The translations under genes and the position numbers were made by a program. DNA of 64,000 nt. Source: Kitasatospora papulosa. GTDB lineage: Bacteria; Actinomycetota; Actinomycetes; Streptomycetales; Streptomycetaceae. The notes below the pieces were generated by a model, which was not told the DNA's origin, did no database searches, and was given only the letters and a program-made list of their open reading frames with translations. Within the stretch, counting starts at the first letter, position 1. Each line of letters starts with the position of its first letter. Shown piece after piece: positions 17,354-26,350 of this stretch. Where the stretch lies: contig NZ_JNYQ01000003.1 of assembly GCF_000717245.1 (NCBI RefSeq), positions 558,001-622,000 on the forward strand. The letters run 5' to 3'.

Positions 17354-18274
17354 TCAGTCGCTCGTGGTCACGCGGACGTAGTCCACGACGAGTTGCTGCG
17401 GGAACGCGGTGCTGCCGTCCGGGTCGCCCGGCCAGTAGCCGCCGACGGCGAGGTTGAGGATGAGGAAGAACGGCTTGTCGAACACCCAGTCGTTCCCGTT
17501 GAGGTCCGCCGGGGTCCGCGTCTGGTAGACCGTTCCGTCGACGGACCAGGTGATGGAGTCGGGGGCCCAGTCCACGGCGAAGGTGTGGAAGTCGTCGGCG
17601 AAGGCGGCCCCGCCGGGGAGGGTGTAGCCGGCGCCGATACCGCCCGAGCCGGAGTAGCCGGGGCCGTGCAGGGTGCCGTGGACGGTGCCCGGTTCGAAGC
17701 CGACGTTCTCCATGATGTCGATCTCACCGCTGTTTGGCCAGCCGACGCTGCCGATGTCGGCGCCGAGCATCCAGAACGCGGGCCAGATGCCCTGCCCGCG
17801 CGGGATCTTCATCCTGCTCTCGACGTGCCCGTAGGTCGCGGTGAACTTGCCCGAGGTGTTGAGACGGGACGACGTGTACTCGCATGTTCCGTACCAGCAC
17901 TGGTAGTTGCCGGGATTCTCCTTGCGGGCGGTGATGACCAGGTTGCCCTGGCCGTCGAGGGCGGCGTTGTCGTCGCCGGCCGTGTAGTACTGCCGTTCGT
18001 GGTTGTTGACGTTGTCGCCGGTCTCGGTGAGCCACTTGCCGCCGTCGACGGCGGACCCGGCGGGCCCGTCGAACTCGTCGGCGAAGGCCACGGCCTGCGC
18101 CGCTCGGGAGGCCGTGGAGGACGCAGCCGTGTGGGGGTCGGGTGCGGCCGAGGCTCCGGCGGGGAGTGCGGTCATGGCCAGGGAGCAGCAGAGCAGCGAG
18201 AGGGCGCCGTAGAGCGCCCTGCGGCGCATCCGCGAGGGACGGCGCGCGTCGTGGTGGGGGGAAACCACGGTCAT
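17354..18274 (-). CDS. Secreted glycoside hydrolase family 16 (beta-glucanase/laminarinase)
   Basis: A 306-residue secreted enzyme. The N terminus has an Arg-rich n-region and a hydrophobic core (LYGALSLLCCSLAMTALPAG) ending in ASA-AP, a Sec or Tat-like signal peptide. The GH16 catalytic signature ExDxxE is plain: GEIDIMENVG, nucleophile and acid/base Glu. Flanking family landmarks are AFWMLGADIGSVGWP, VDWAPDSITWSVDG and PFFLILNLAVGG. It should cut beta-1,3 or beta-1,3-1,4 glucans outside the cell. No carbohydrate-binding module is attached. The ATG at 18274 lacks a good ribosome site; an in-frame ATG further in (at the Arg-rich MRRRALY) is possible. Confidence 0.92.
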   Translation of the reverse strand: MTVVSPHHDARRPSRMRRRALYGALSLLCCSLAMTALPAGASAAPDPHTAASSTASRAAQAVAFADEFDGPAGSAVDGGKWLTETGDNVNNHERQYYTAGDDNAALDGQGNLVITARKENPGNYQCWYGTCEYTSSRLNTSGKFTATYGHVESRMKIPRGQGIWPAFWMLGADIGSVGWPNSGEIDIMENVGFEPGTVHGTLHGPGYSGSGGIGAGYTLPGGAAFADDFHTFAVDWAPDSITWSVDGTVYQTRTPADLNGNDWVFDKPFFLILNLAVGGYWPGDPDGSTAFPQQLVVDYVRVTTSD

Positions 18275-18739
18275 CACATCATTTCGGGTGGGGGGATGGC
18301 GCTTCTGTGGGGGTAGTCGGCTCTCCGGGGAGTCGACGGTCATGCGCATGACAGACACGACCGAGAGGTGAACGCTCGGCGCATTCACCCCAGGCGAATC
18401 TTTCAATACTTGATTTAAGGCAGCGGTCAGAGGCCCCGTCAAGGATCTGGTCCGGACCGGGCGGCCGGCGGGTGGAAGTCCTCGCGGCGGGGAACGGACA
18501 ACCCGTGCCCATCCGTCCCGAAGCGTCTCCTCCCTTCTTCTTCCTGCCGGCCCAGGCCCTGGCGGACGCCGCGGCGGCCTCCCCCACCGGCTGAGCCGCT
18601 TCCCGGCGGCGGGCCCGGGGCACGCCGCCATGCGGCCCGGCGCCTGCGGCGGCACAGTGGATAAAGGGACTGTGCGGGGATCCCCGGACCCGGTCCGGCG
18701 GGCACGCGCCGTCCGTACGCACCGGCGGAAGGACCAGTC
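18275..18739. other. 465-base divergent intergenic region
   Basis: It separates the GH16 gene and the ligase-like gene. Around 18390-18420 there is an AT-richer patch that could hold the GH16 promoter. I found no palindromic CebR-type box, no RNA gene and no small gene that I can support. Confidence 0.4.
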
Positions 18740-19294
18740 GTGGACAGCGAGAGCACACGGCGTTTCGTGGTGCAGATCCACGACGCCCGGCGCATGCATT
18801 TCGACTTCCGGCTCGAGGTGGACGGTGTCCTGAAGTCCTGGGCGGTACCGCGTGGCCCGTCGGACAACCCCAGCGACAAACGGCTGGCCGTGCCGACGGA
18901 CGACCATCCTCTGGAGTACCGCGAGTTCGAGGGAGTCATCCCGCGAAACGAGCAGGGCAGCGGGACCGTGATCGTGTGGGACCAGGGCACCTACCGCCCG
19001 ACCAGCCACGACCTCGCGGGCGCCCCCGTCCCGTTCGCCGAGTCCCTGGAGACAGGACACGCGACGTTCTGGCTCGACGGGGCGAAACTGCACGGCGAAT
19101 TCGCCCTCACCCGTTTCCACATCGACGACGAGGACGGGACGCGCGGCCCGGAGGCCTGGCTCCTGATCAAGGCGAACGACCGCCAGGCCGTCCACGATCG
19201 CCCGGGAACACCCGATCCGTACCATGCCCGCTCGGCCCGCACCGGCCGCACGCTGCACCAGGTCGCCGTGGCGGAGCGGGAGGGCGCGGGCTGA
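18740..19294 (+). CDS. LigD-type DNA 3'-phosphoesterase domain protein
   Basis: A 184-residue stand-alone copy of the N-terminal phosphoesterase domain of bacterial ligase D (non-homologous end joining). The metal-binding first motif is FVVQIHDARRMHFDFRLEVDG, in which the two His and the Asp are the expected ligands, followed by LKSWAVPRGPS, DDHPLEYREFEGVIP and GTVIVWDQGTY, all diagnostic of the family. The enzyme trims 3'-phosphate or 3'-ribonucleotide ends. There is no ligase, polymerase or Ku gene alongside. The GTG at 18740 follows GGAAGGA. The gene ends before a pair of hairpins. Confidence 0.9.
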   Translation: MDSESTRRFVVQIHDARRMHFDFRLEVDGVLKSWAVPRGPSDNPSDKRLAVPTDDHPLEYREFEGVIPRNEQGSGTVIVWDQGTYRPTSHDLAGAPVPFAESLETGHATFWLDGAKLHGEFALTRFHIDDEDGTRGPEAWLLIKANDRQAVHDRPGTPDPYHARSARTGRTLHQVAVAEREGAG

Positions 19295-19299
19295 GGTGC

Positions 19300-19331
19300 G
19301 GCCACGCTCCACCGCGCGGTGGAGCGTGGCC
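19300..19331. terminator. Perfect 32-base palindromic hairpin
   Basis: Bases 19300-19313 pair with 19318-19331 (14 bp) around GCGC, which is itself self-complementary. It lies five bases after the phosphoesterase stop and faces the convergent sortase gene. Confidence 0.75.
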
Positions 19332-19367
19332 GGCCGGGATCGCCGTCGGGTCGCCCGTCGTCCGCGC

Positions 19368-19395
19368 GGCCCGGAGGGGCGCTCCCCTCCGGGCC
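19368..19395. terminator. 12-bp hairpin downstream of the sortase gene
   Basis: Bases 19368-19379 pair perfectly with 19384-19395 around CGCT. It is 32 bases past the sortase stop on the minus strand, forming with 19300-19331 a back-to-back terminator pair. Confidence 0.65.
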
Positions 19396-19427
19396 GGTGT
19401 CAGGGGCGGGCCCCGACGGCTCCGCCC

Positions 19428-20123
19428 TCAGGACTCCTTGACGGAGGCCAGATGGGCGAACACCACCACGTTGTCCTCGTAGTCCTTCTTCTTCTTGTCG
19501 TAGAGACCGCCACAGGTGATCAGCCGTAGCTGGGCGGTGCCCTTGTCGGCGTACACGCGGTCGTCCGGGAAGTCCGCCTTGCTGAACGTCTCGACGGAGT
19601 CGACCTGGAAGGTGGCGACGACGCCGTCGTCACGGGTGATGTCCACCGTGTTGCCCGCCTTGAGGGTGCTGAGCAGCAGGAACACGGCGGGCCCCGTCTT
19701 GGTGTCCACGTGGCCCGCCACCACCGAGGTTCCGCGCTCTCCGGGCGTGGCACCGTTCTTGAACCAGCCGGCCAGGTTCGCGTCGTCCGCCGGCGGCGCG
19801 TCCAGCCGGCCGGAAGGACCGATCGCCAGCGGCGTGAAGGGAGCGTCGACCCCGATCGACTTGATCGAGATCCGCTTCGGGTAGGACGGGGGCAGTGCGG
19901 GCGGAGCGGCGGACGCGGAGGCCGACGGGGTGGGCGCGGCAGGAGCGGACGCCGCGGGGAGGGACACCACGGAGGGGGCGGGCGGGACGCCGGCCGACGC
20001 GTCGAAGGAGTTGTAGACGAGGAGGAAGCCCAGCCCCACCGCAACGACGGGCCACAGCAGGGAACGGCCGATGGCCGGGGAGGCGGAGTCTGTTTCGGAC
20101 GGCTGCGGGGCGGCCATGCTCAT
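19428..20123 (-). CDS. Class F sortase, membrane-anchored
   Basis: A 231-residue transpeptidase. One N-terminal membrane helix (about residues 22-37) is followed by a Pro/Ala/Ser linker and the sortase barrel. The catalytic His is in VVAGHVDTKTGPAVF (His138) and the Cys in LRLITCGG (Cys204), both class F hallmarks, and DNVVVFAHL is the last strand. Odd point: no Arg occurs anywhere after Cys204, where sortases carry the third active-site residue; Lys210-213 occupy the place. The ATG at 20123 is chosen because GAAAGG lies before it. The gene lies 138 bases downstream of a surface protein gene on the same strand, its probable substrate. Confidence 0.88.
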   Translation of the reverse strand: MSMAAPQPSETDSASPAIGRSLLWPVVAVGLGFLLVYNSFDASAGVPPAPSVVSLPAASAPAAPTPSASASAAPPALPPSYPKRISIKSIGVDAPFTPLAIGPSGRLDAPPADDANLAGWFKNGATPGERGTSVVAGHVDTKTGPAVFLLLSTLKAGNTVDITRDDGVVATFQVDSVETFSKADFPDDRVYADKGTAQLRLITCGGLYDKKKKDYEDNVVVFAHLASVKES

Positions 20124-20261
20124 GCTGCCTTTCGTGTGCGGAGGCGGGTGCCGGAGGGCCGGAGCCGCACGGAGCGGGTGCTGTGCGGGAAACCGGCGCG
20201 GCCACCGCCCGGGGAAGGACGGCGGCCACGACACGATTCGTTCAGCGGTGCGGGACGCCGG

Positions 20262-20861
20262 TCAGGCGGCCGTGGCACCCGAGGCGTTGCGACGGCGCAG
20301 CTTGTACGCGGCGGCACCCAGCCCGCCGAGCATCAGGACCGAACCGGCGGCCAGGCCGCTGCCGGAGAGCGCCATCGCGCCACCACCGGTGTGGACACCG
20401 CCCTCGGGCTTCTCGTGCTTCCAGGTCTTCTCGCCCTCCGAGTCGCTGCCGGAGCCGGACTCCTTGTCCTCGTCCTTGTCCTTCTGCCAGTCGTCCGCCG
20501 TCACCCCGGCGAGCGCACCGCCACCGGCGTGGACGCCGCCCTCGGGCTTCTCGTGCTTCCACGAGTCCGGCTTCTCACGGTCGTCGTTGCTGCCGGATCC
20601 GGACTCCTTGTCCTCGTCCTTGTCCTTCTGCCAGTCGTCGGCCGACACGCCGGCGAGCGCACCGCCACCGGTGTGGACGCCGCCCTCGGGCTTCTCGTGC
20701 TTCCACGAGTCGGGCTTCTCACGGTCGTCGTTGCTGCTGGCGGAGGAGCCGCTGTCCTTGTTCCAGTCGTCCGCCGAGGTCACGGCGTATGCGGCGGGAA
20801 CGGAGACCGCGAGGACCGCCGTGACGGCGGCCGATGCGAACAGGGTGCGGGCAGAGCGCAT
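20262..20861 (-). CDS. Secreted repeat protein with C-terminal wall-sorting-like tail
   Basis: A 199-residue protein. A signal peptide (ARTLFASAAVTAVLAVSVP) ends at AYA around residue 26. Then come three near-identical units of about 47 residues (29-72, 73-120, 121-167), acidic and Lys-rich, each starting with ADDWxKD and ending with KPEGGVH(T/A)GGGA. The last unit runs straight into a hydrophobic stretch (about 163-186) and KLRRRN, the exact layout of a sortase sorting signal, but with HTGGG where LPxTG would be. The next gene downstream encodes a class F sortase. I infer a wall-anchored spacer-like protein. The ATG at 20861 has GAAAGGA upstream. Function unknown. Confidence 0.82.
   Translation of the reverse strand: MRSARTLFASAAVTAVLAVSVPAAYAVTSADDWNKDSGSSASSNDDREKPDSWKHEKPEGGVHTGGGALAGVSADDWQKDKDEDKESGSGSNDDREKPDSWKHEKPEGGVHAGGGALAGVTADDWQKDKDEDKESGSGSDSEGEKTWKHEKPEGGVHTGGGAMALSGSGLAAGSVLMLGGLGAAAYKLRRRNASGATAA
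20361..20777 (-). repeat. Three tandem in-frame repeats of about 140 bp
   Basis: Units cover roughly 20646-20777, 20502-20645 and 20361-20501 on the minus strand. The first differs in its acidic linker; the second and third share long identical stretches. All keep the reading frame, encoding the units of the surface protein. Confidence 0.85.
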
Positions 20862-21273
20862 GGGTACGAATCCTTTCGCCACGCCCGCGCTGGCCGGCTG
20901 GTTGTCGGCTCATCGGATCACGGGTGCGACGTGATCCACCGTCAGCTGAAATCCAGGGCCGCACCACTCGGGAGGTCCGCATTCGAGCGACGGCGTGGGC
21001 CCATCGTGTGACAGGCAGCCAGTTGTCACCCGTTGGACGGCACGCCACGCCGGGAGAAGGTTTGAATGAAGATGATCATCGGTGTAGGCGGTGCTCCACG
21101 GTGCTCGTAGGATCACCGCACGAACGACATCGCACCCGAAGGCTGCTGCTCACCGGGGCGCGGGCGGTCTGACACCCCGTCCGGGCACACCGGGCCCCGG
21201 CCGGCGGGCCGGCCGGTGGACGCGCCGCGGAAGGATCAGGCGCGAAGGGCCGGGGCCCGCCCCGCCGGCTTCG
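20862..21273. other. Intergenic region upstream of the surface protein gene
   Basis: The left part should hold the promoter of the minus-strand surface gene. A plus-strand frame is open from 21091 but its first 60 codons (up to 21273) have no recognisable protein pattern. No RNA gene seen. Confidence 0.4.
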
Positions 21274-21630
21274 GTCGGGGCGGTCGAGCACGGCATGGTG
21301 CTGCTGCCGGGCGGGGTGTTCCTGATGGGCACCGAGGACCCCGAGGGGTTCCGGGCCGACAGCGAGGGCCCGGTCCGCGAGGTACGGGTCTCCCCCTTCC
21401 ACATCGACGCCCACGCCGTGAGCAACCGGGCTTCGCCGACCTACCACCTCGACGCCGCGCACGGCGAGCACGAGGTACGCGCGTCCACCAGCCGTGACGG
21501 CGTCCGCCAGTCCCCGGGCGGCACCTGGACGCTCCCGGTGCGCGGGGCGCTGAGGATCGGCCCGGTCTCCCACAACCGGTCCGGCTCGCCTGCGGAATTC
21601 GACTACGTACGGACGTACGCCGCCCCGTGA
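21274..21630 (+). pseudogene. Fused remnant: formylglycine-generating-enzyme N terminus plus jelly-roll C terminus
   Basis: The frame first encodes GMVLLPGGVFLMGTEDPEGF and PVREVRVSPFHIDAHAVSN (21274-21426), the start of the FGE-sulfatase domain, which normally goes on as VSNAxFAxF for over 200 more residues. Instead, from about 21427 it turns into YHLDAAHGEHEVRASTSRDG and ALRIGPVSHN...EFDYVRTY (to 21627), the last strands of a concanavalin-like jelly roll as found at the end of GH43-type enzymes. So a deletion has joined two unrelated genes. All catalytic Cys of the FGE domain are missing. An ATG at 21295 could still start a short product. Confidence 0.7.
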
Positions 21631-21806
21631 GCCCGTCCGGCATCCCCTGGAACCGCACACCGGCGGGCCTCACGTTCCGTCACCGAGGAGGACGACCGGG
21701 AGGACCCGGTCTCCTGCGCAGCCATCAGTTCTTGTCGGCAACAGGCCCTGGGGCAGCCGTTGTTGCACATCTCTTGACGCGTTCGTAACAAGGGTGGAGT
21801 ATCTCG

Positions 21807-21836
21807 CACAGCCGGAGAGAGCGCTCTCCGGCTGTG
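21807..21836. promoter_or_regulatory. LacI-type operator candidate
   Basis: GAGAGCGCTCTC at 21817-21828 is a perfect 12-bp palindrome and is flanked by CACAGCCG and CGGCTGTG, which are also complementary, offset by two bases. The GAGCGCTC core matches the operator type bound by sugar-responsive LacI regulators of Streptomyces. It lies 45 bases before the start of the broken discoidin gene. Confidence 0.6.
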
Positions 21837-21872
21837 CGCGTCGTGTACCCGCCCCACGACAGAGGAGACCCC

Positions 21873-23869
<1,997 letters not shown>

Positions 23870-23913
23870 GCCGGGGTGAGATGAGCGGAGCCGGCTCGTC
23901 GGACGGCGCGGGG

Positions 23914-23937
23914 CCCGGCAGGAACACTCCTGCCGGG
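23914..23937. terminator. 10-bp hairpin between the two broken genes
   Basis: Bases 23914-23923 and 23928-23937 pair perfectly around ACAC, 45 bases after the discoidin gene and before the end of the convergent broken surface gene. Confidence 0.65.
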
Positions 23938-23944
23938 TCCCGCG

Positions 23945-24446
23945 TCATGTCATGCCCCGGCGCGGCGGGGGCGGTCGTGCCGCGGCGTAGAAGATCCCGC
24001 CGCCCGTGGAGGCGGATCCCCCCGCCGATGTGCCCCCGGTCGAGGAACCACCCGACGACGAGCCGCCGGTCGCACCCCCGGCGTCGATCACCATCGCGGC
24101 GGTGTCGTTGGCCGCGTTCCCGTCGAAGGGCCGGGCCCCTCCCCCGCGAAGGAGATCTTCCCGGTCGCGCACTCGACGGCCTTGTCGATCCGCAGGACGA
24201 ACGGGTAGGTCTCGCCGCGCTTCTCGTACACCCACGACTGCGAGGTCCCGCAGCTGTAGTGGGCCGGTGTGACCGGGGTGCAGAAGTCGTGCGCCTTCAC
24301 GACCGTGGTCCCCGGGGGGGATCCTGACGTCGACGGTCGCGACACTCCGCCCCAGGTCGCGGTAGACCCAGGCCGGGCCCTCGTTCACGAACGTCAGCGT
24401 GGCGGACGGCGACGGGTGAAGGCGTGAGTCATCGAAGTTCCCTCAT
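23945..24446 (-). pseudogene. Surface/secreted protein remnant with two frameshifts, no N terminus
   Basis: Reading leftward from 24446, one protein can be pieced from two frames: TLTFVNEGPAWVYRDLG and VATVDVRIPPG, then (other frame) TTVVKAHDFCTPVTPAHYSC and YPFVLRIDKAVECATGKISF, then (first frame again) PFDGNAANDTAAMVIDAGG and a Gly/Ser/Thr-rich tail. The switches fall at a G run at about 24314-24320 and at the CCCCTCCCCC stretch at about 24136-24145, so indels in homopolymers (real or sequencing) explain them. A stop upstream of 24446 and no start or signal peptide show the 5' end is gone. Two Cys (DFC, YSC) may pair. The family resembles secreted Streptomyces proteins of unknown function. 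Confidence 0.65.
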
Positions 24447-24593
24447 GACGGCGTGCAGATGAAGAACGGCCGTCTCCGGCGCGGCACTTCCTGCTGTGGC
24501 AGACGGTTGCGACCGTCGAACGGTTGCACGCGCACACGGTTCGACTCCGATCACCACGCTCCCTTCACACCCGTCGGCGCGCCCCGGCGGGCC

Positions 24594-26231
24594 TTACCCG
24601 CCGGCCGGCCGGACGCCGAAAAGCCGTGCCAGGTGGGCGGGCAGCGCCGGGCCGTCGGCCGGGACGGTGCGCAGTCCGAGGTGGCCGTCAGGCCGTACGA
24701 GGAAGGCCTCACCATCCCGTGCACCGTAGGTGCGCCGGAACTCGTCGCGCGTGTCGTGGACGACGGGCAGCCCGGGAGCGGGTGCCTCCAGCCCGGGGGC
24801 GAGCACCGCACAGGCGTTCAGCAGCCCGGGCGCGGCCCGCTCGGCGGACGCCGCCACCGCGCCGAAGGCCCTCACCGGCTCCCCGTGGCCGGCGTAGAGG
24901 AGCAGGGTGTGCTCGCGTTCCCGGAGCAGGGTGAACAGCCGGACGGGGAAGGAGGCCAGTGCATAGGCGAGTCCGCCGCAGTCGGGCGCACGGTCGCCGG
25001 GGGCGGGGCCGTCGGGGGCGGAGCCGTCCGGTTCCACGATCGGACTGCCCCGGTAGCCGACGAGGAGTTGCGCCTCCCGCAGCATCGTCGTCGTGGGGTC
25101 GTCCGGGTCGGCCCGGATGCCGCTGCGCACATGGCGCAGGGTGCGCGCCACCACCTCCTCACCGATCGGGCGGCGCTCGGCGTCGTAGCTCTCCAGCAGA
25201 CGCGTACCCGCGCGGCCCCGCACCGCGGCGGCCAGCTTCCACGCGAGGTTGAACGCGTCCTGTACGCCCGTGTTCATCCCCTGGGCACCCGTGGGCGGGT
25301 GGATGTGCGCGGCGTCCCCGGCCACGAAGACCCGTCCGCGGCCGTACCGGTCGACGATGCGGTGGCTGATGCGGAACACCGAGGACCAGCGCAGCGAGGA
25401 GGCGGTCGTGGGGCGGGGGGAGAGCCGGTCGAGCACCTCCTGGATGTGCTCGATGCCGGGTACCGGGCCGTGCTCGCCGCTGAGGCCGTGCGCGATGCCG
25501 TCCCCGTCCTGCCCGGCGGTACGGGACAGTTCGGGCGGGGTCGCCATCGACATCCGGTAGCGGCGGTCGCCGGGCAGCGGGATGCACACCAGGATGTCGT
25601 CCGGGTGCCCGTCGACTGAGCGCGAGGCACGGATCCCGTATCCGGCGGGCAGGTCCCAGTCGACCTCGACATCGCCCAGCATGTACTCCTGGGGCAGGGC
25701 CGCGCCTTCGAAGGAGAGGCCGAGGCCTTTGCGTACGACGCTGTGGGCGCCGTCGCAGCCCAGGAGGTAGCGGGCCGTCAGTTCCTCGGCCCCGCCAGCG
25801 GGCGGCGAGAGAAGGGCCCTGACCTCGTGGGAGTCCTGCTCGAAGGAGAGGAGTTCGGTGCCGCGTCCGACGCGCCCTCCCCTGCTCCGCAGGAGGTCCT
25901 CGAGCAGCCGCTCGGTCTCGTACTGCGGGAGGGCGGCGAAGCCGTAGGGCACCTCGGGCGGGAGTTCCAGGTCGATACGCGGGCCTTCCTCGCCGTCGAC
26001 GTAGAGGATTTGCCCCTTGAGCGGGACGGCCGCCTCCAGCGCCTCACGGACCATCCCCATCCGGTCCCAGATCTCCAGGGTGCGGGGCTGGACGCCCACG
26101 GCCCGCGCGTAGGGGAGCCGCTCCGGGAGACGGTCGACGACCCGGCACGACACCCCGCGCCGGCACAGTTCGGACGCGGCCGTCAGCCCGACGGGCCCCG
26201 CCCCCGCGATCAGCACATCGACATCGGCCAC
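24594..26231 (-). CDS. FAD-dependent aromatic monooxygenase (PHBH/RIF-MO type)
   Basis: A 545-residue class A flavoprotein monooxygenase. It has the dinucleotide fold VLIAGAGPVGLTAASELCRRG, the DG motif LLGCDGAHSVVRK, and the ribityl-binding VFVAGDAAHIHPPTGAQGMNTGVQDAF. A C-terminal thioredoxin-like domain of about 150 residues ends the protein, as in phenol hydroxylase and rifampicin monooxygenase. It would hydroxylate an aromatic or polyketide substrate with NAD(P)H and oxygen; the substrate is not predictable. The GTG at 26231, with GGGAGG before it, is chosen over a GTG at 26264. No polyketide genes lie near. Confidence 0.9.
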   Translation of the reverse strand: MADVDVLIAGAGPVGLTAASELCRRGVSCRVVDRLPERLPYARAVGVQPRTLEIWDRMGMVREALEAAVPLKGQILYVDGEEGPRIDLELPPEVPYGFAALPQYETERLLEDLLRSRGGRVGRGTELLSFEQDSHEVRALLSPPAGGAEELTARYLLGCDGAHSVVRKGLGLSFEGAALPQEYMLGDVEVDWDLPAGYGIRASRSVDGHPDDILVCIPLPGDRRYRMSMATPPELSRTAGQDGDGIAHGLSGEHGPVPGIEHIQEVLDRLSPRPTTASSLRWSSVFRISHRIVDRYGRGRVFVAGDAAHIHPPTGAQGMNTGVQDAFNLAWKLAAAVRGRAGTRLLESYDAERRPIGEEVVARTLRHVRSGIRADPDDPTTTMLREAQLLVGYRGSPIVEPDGSAPDGPAPGDRAPDCGGLAYALASFPVRLFTLLREREHTLLLYAGHGEPVRAFGAVAASAERAAPGLLNACAVLAPGLEAPAPGLPVVHDTRDEFRRTYGARDGEAFLVRPDGHLGLRTVPADGPALPAHLARLFGVRPAGG

Positions 26232-26307
26232 GGGTACCTCCCTGGGGCGGCGCGTTCCGTCCAATGCACCACACAGGGGTCGGTATGTCCATTTCGTTCC
26301 GCTCCTG

Positions 26308-26342
26308 GGCCGGTGCCGGGAGAGCCGCTCCCGGCACCGGCC
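26308..26342 (-). terminator. 15-bp hairpin after the GH74 gene
   Basis: Bases 26308-26322 and 26328-26342 are exact reverse complements with a five-base loop, nine bases past the GH74 stop on the minus strand. Confidence 0.8.
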
Positions 26343-26350
26343 GGCGGGTG

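Noticed and set aside
20262..20861. LPxTG, LAxTG or NPQTN sorting motif in the repeat protein
   Set aside because: None is present; the tail only resembles a sorting signal in layout, with HTGGG at the motif place.
24520..24570. A T-arm-like stretch (GGTTCGACTCC) that might belong to a tRNA
   Set aside because: No matching anticodon arm or acceptor stem can be built around it, and no CCA end follows.
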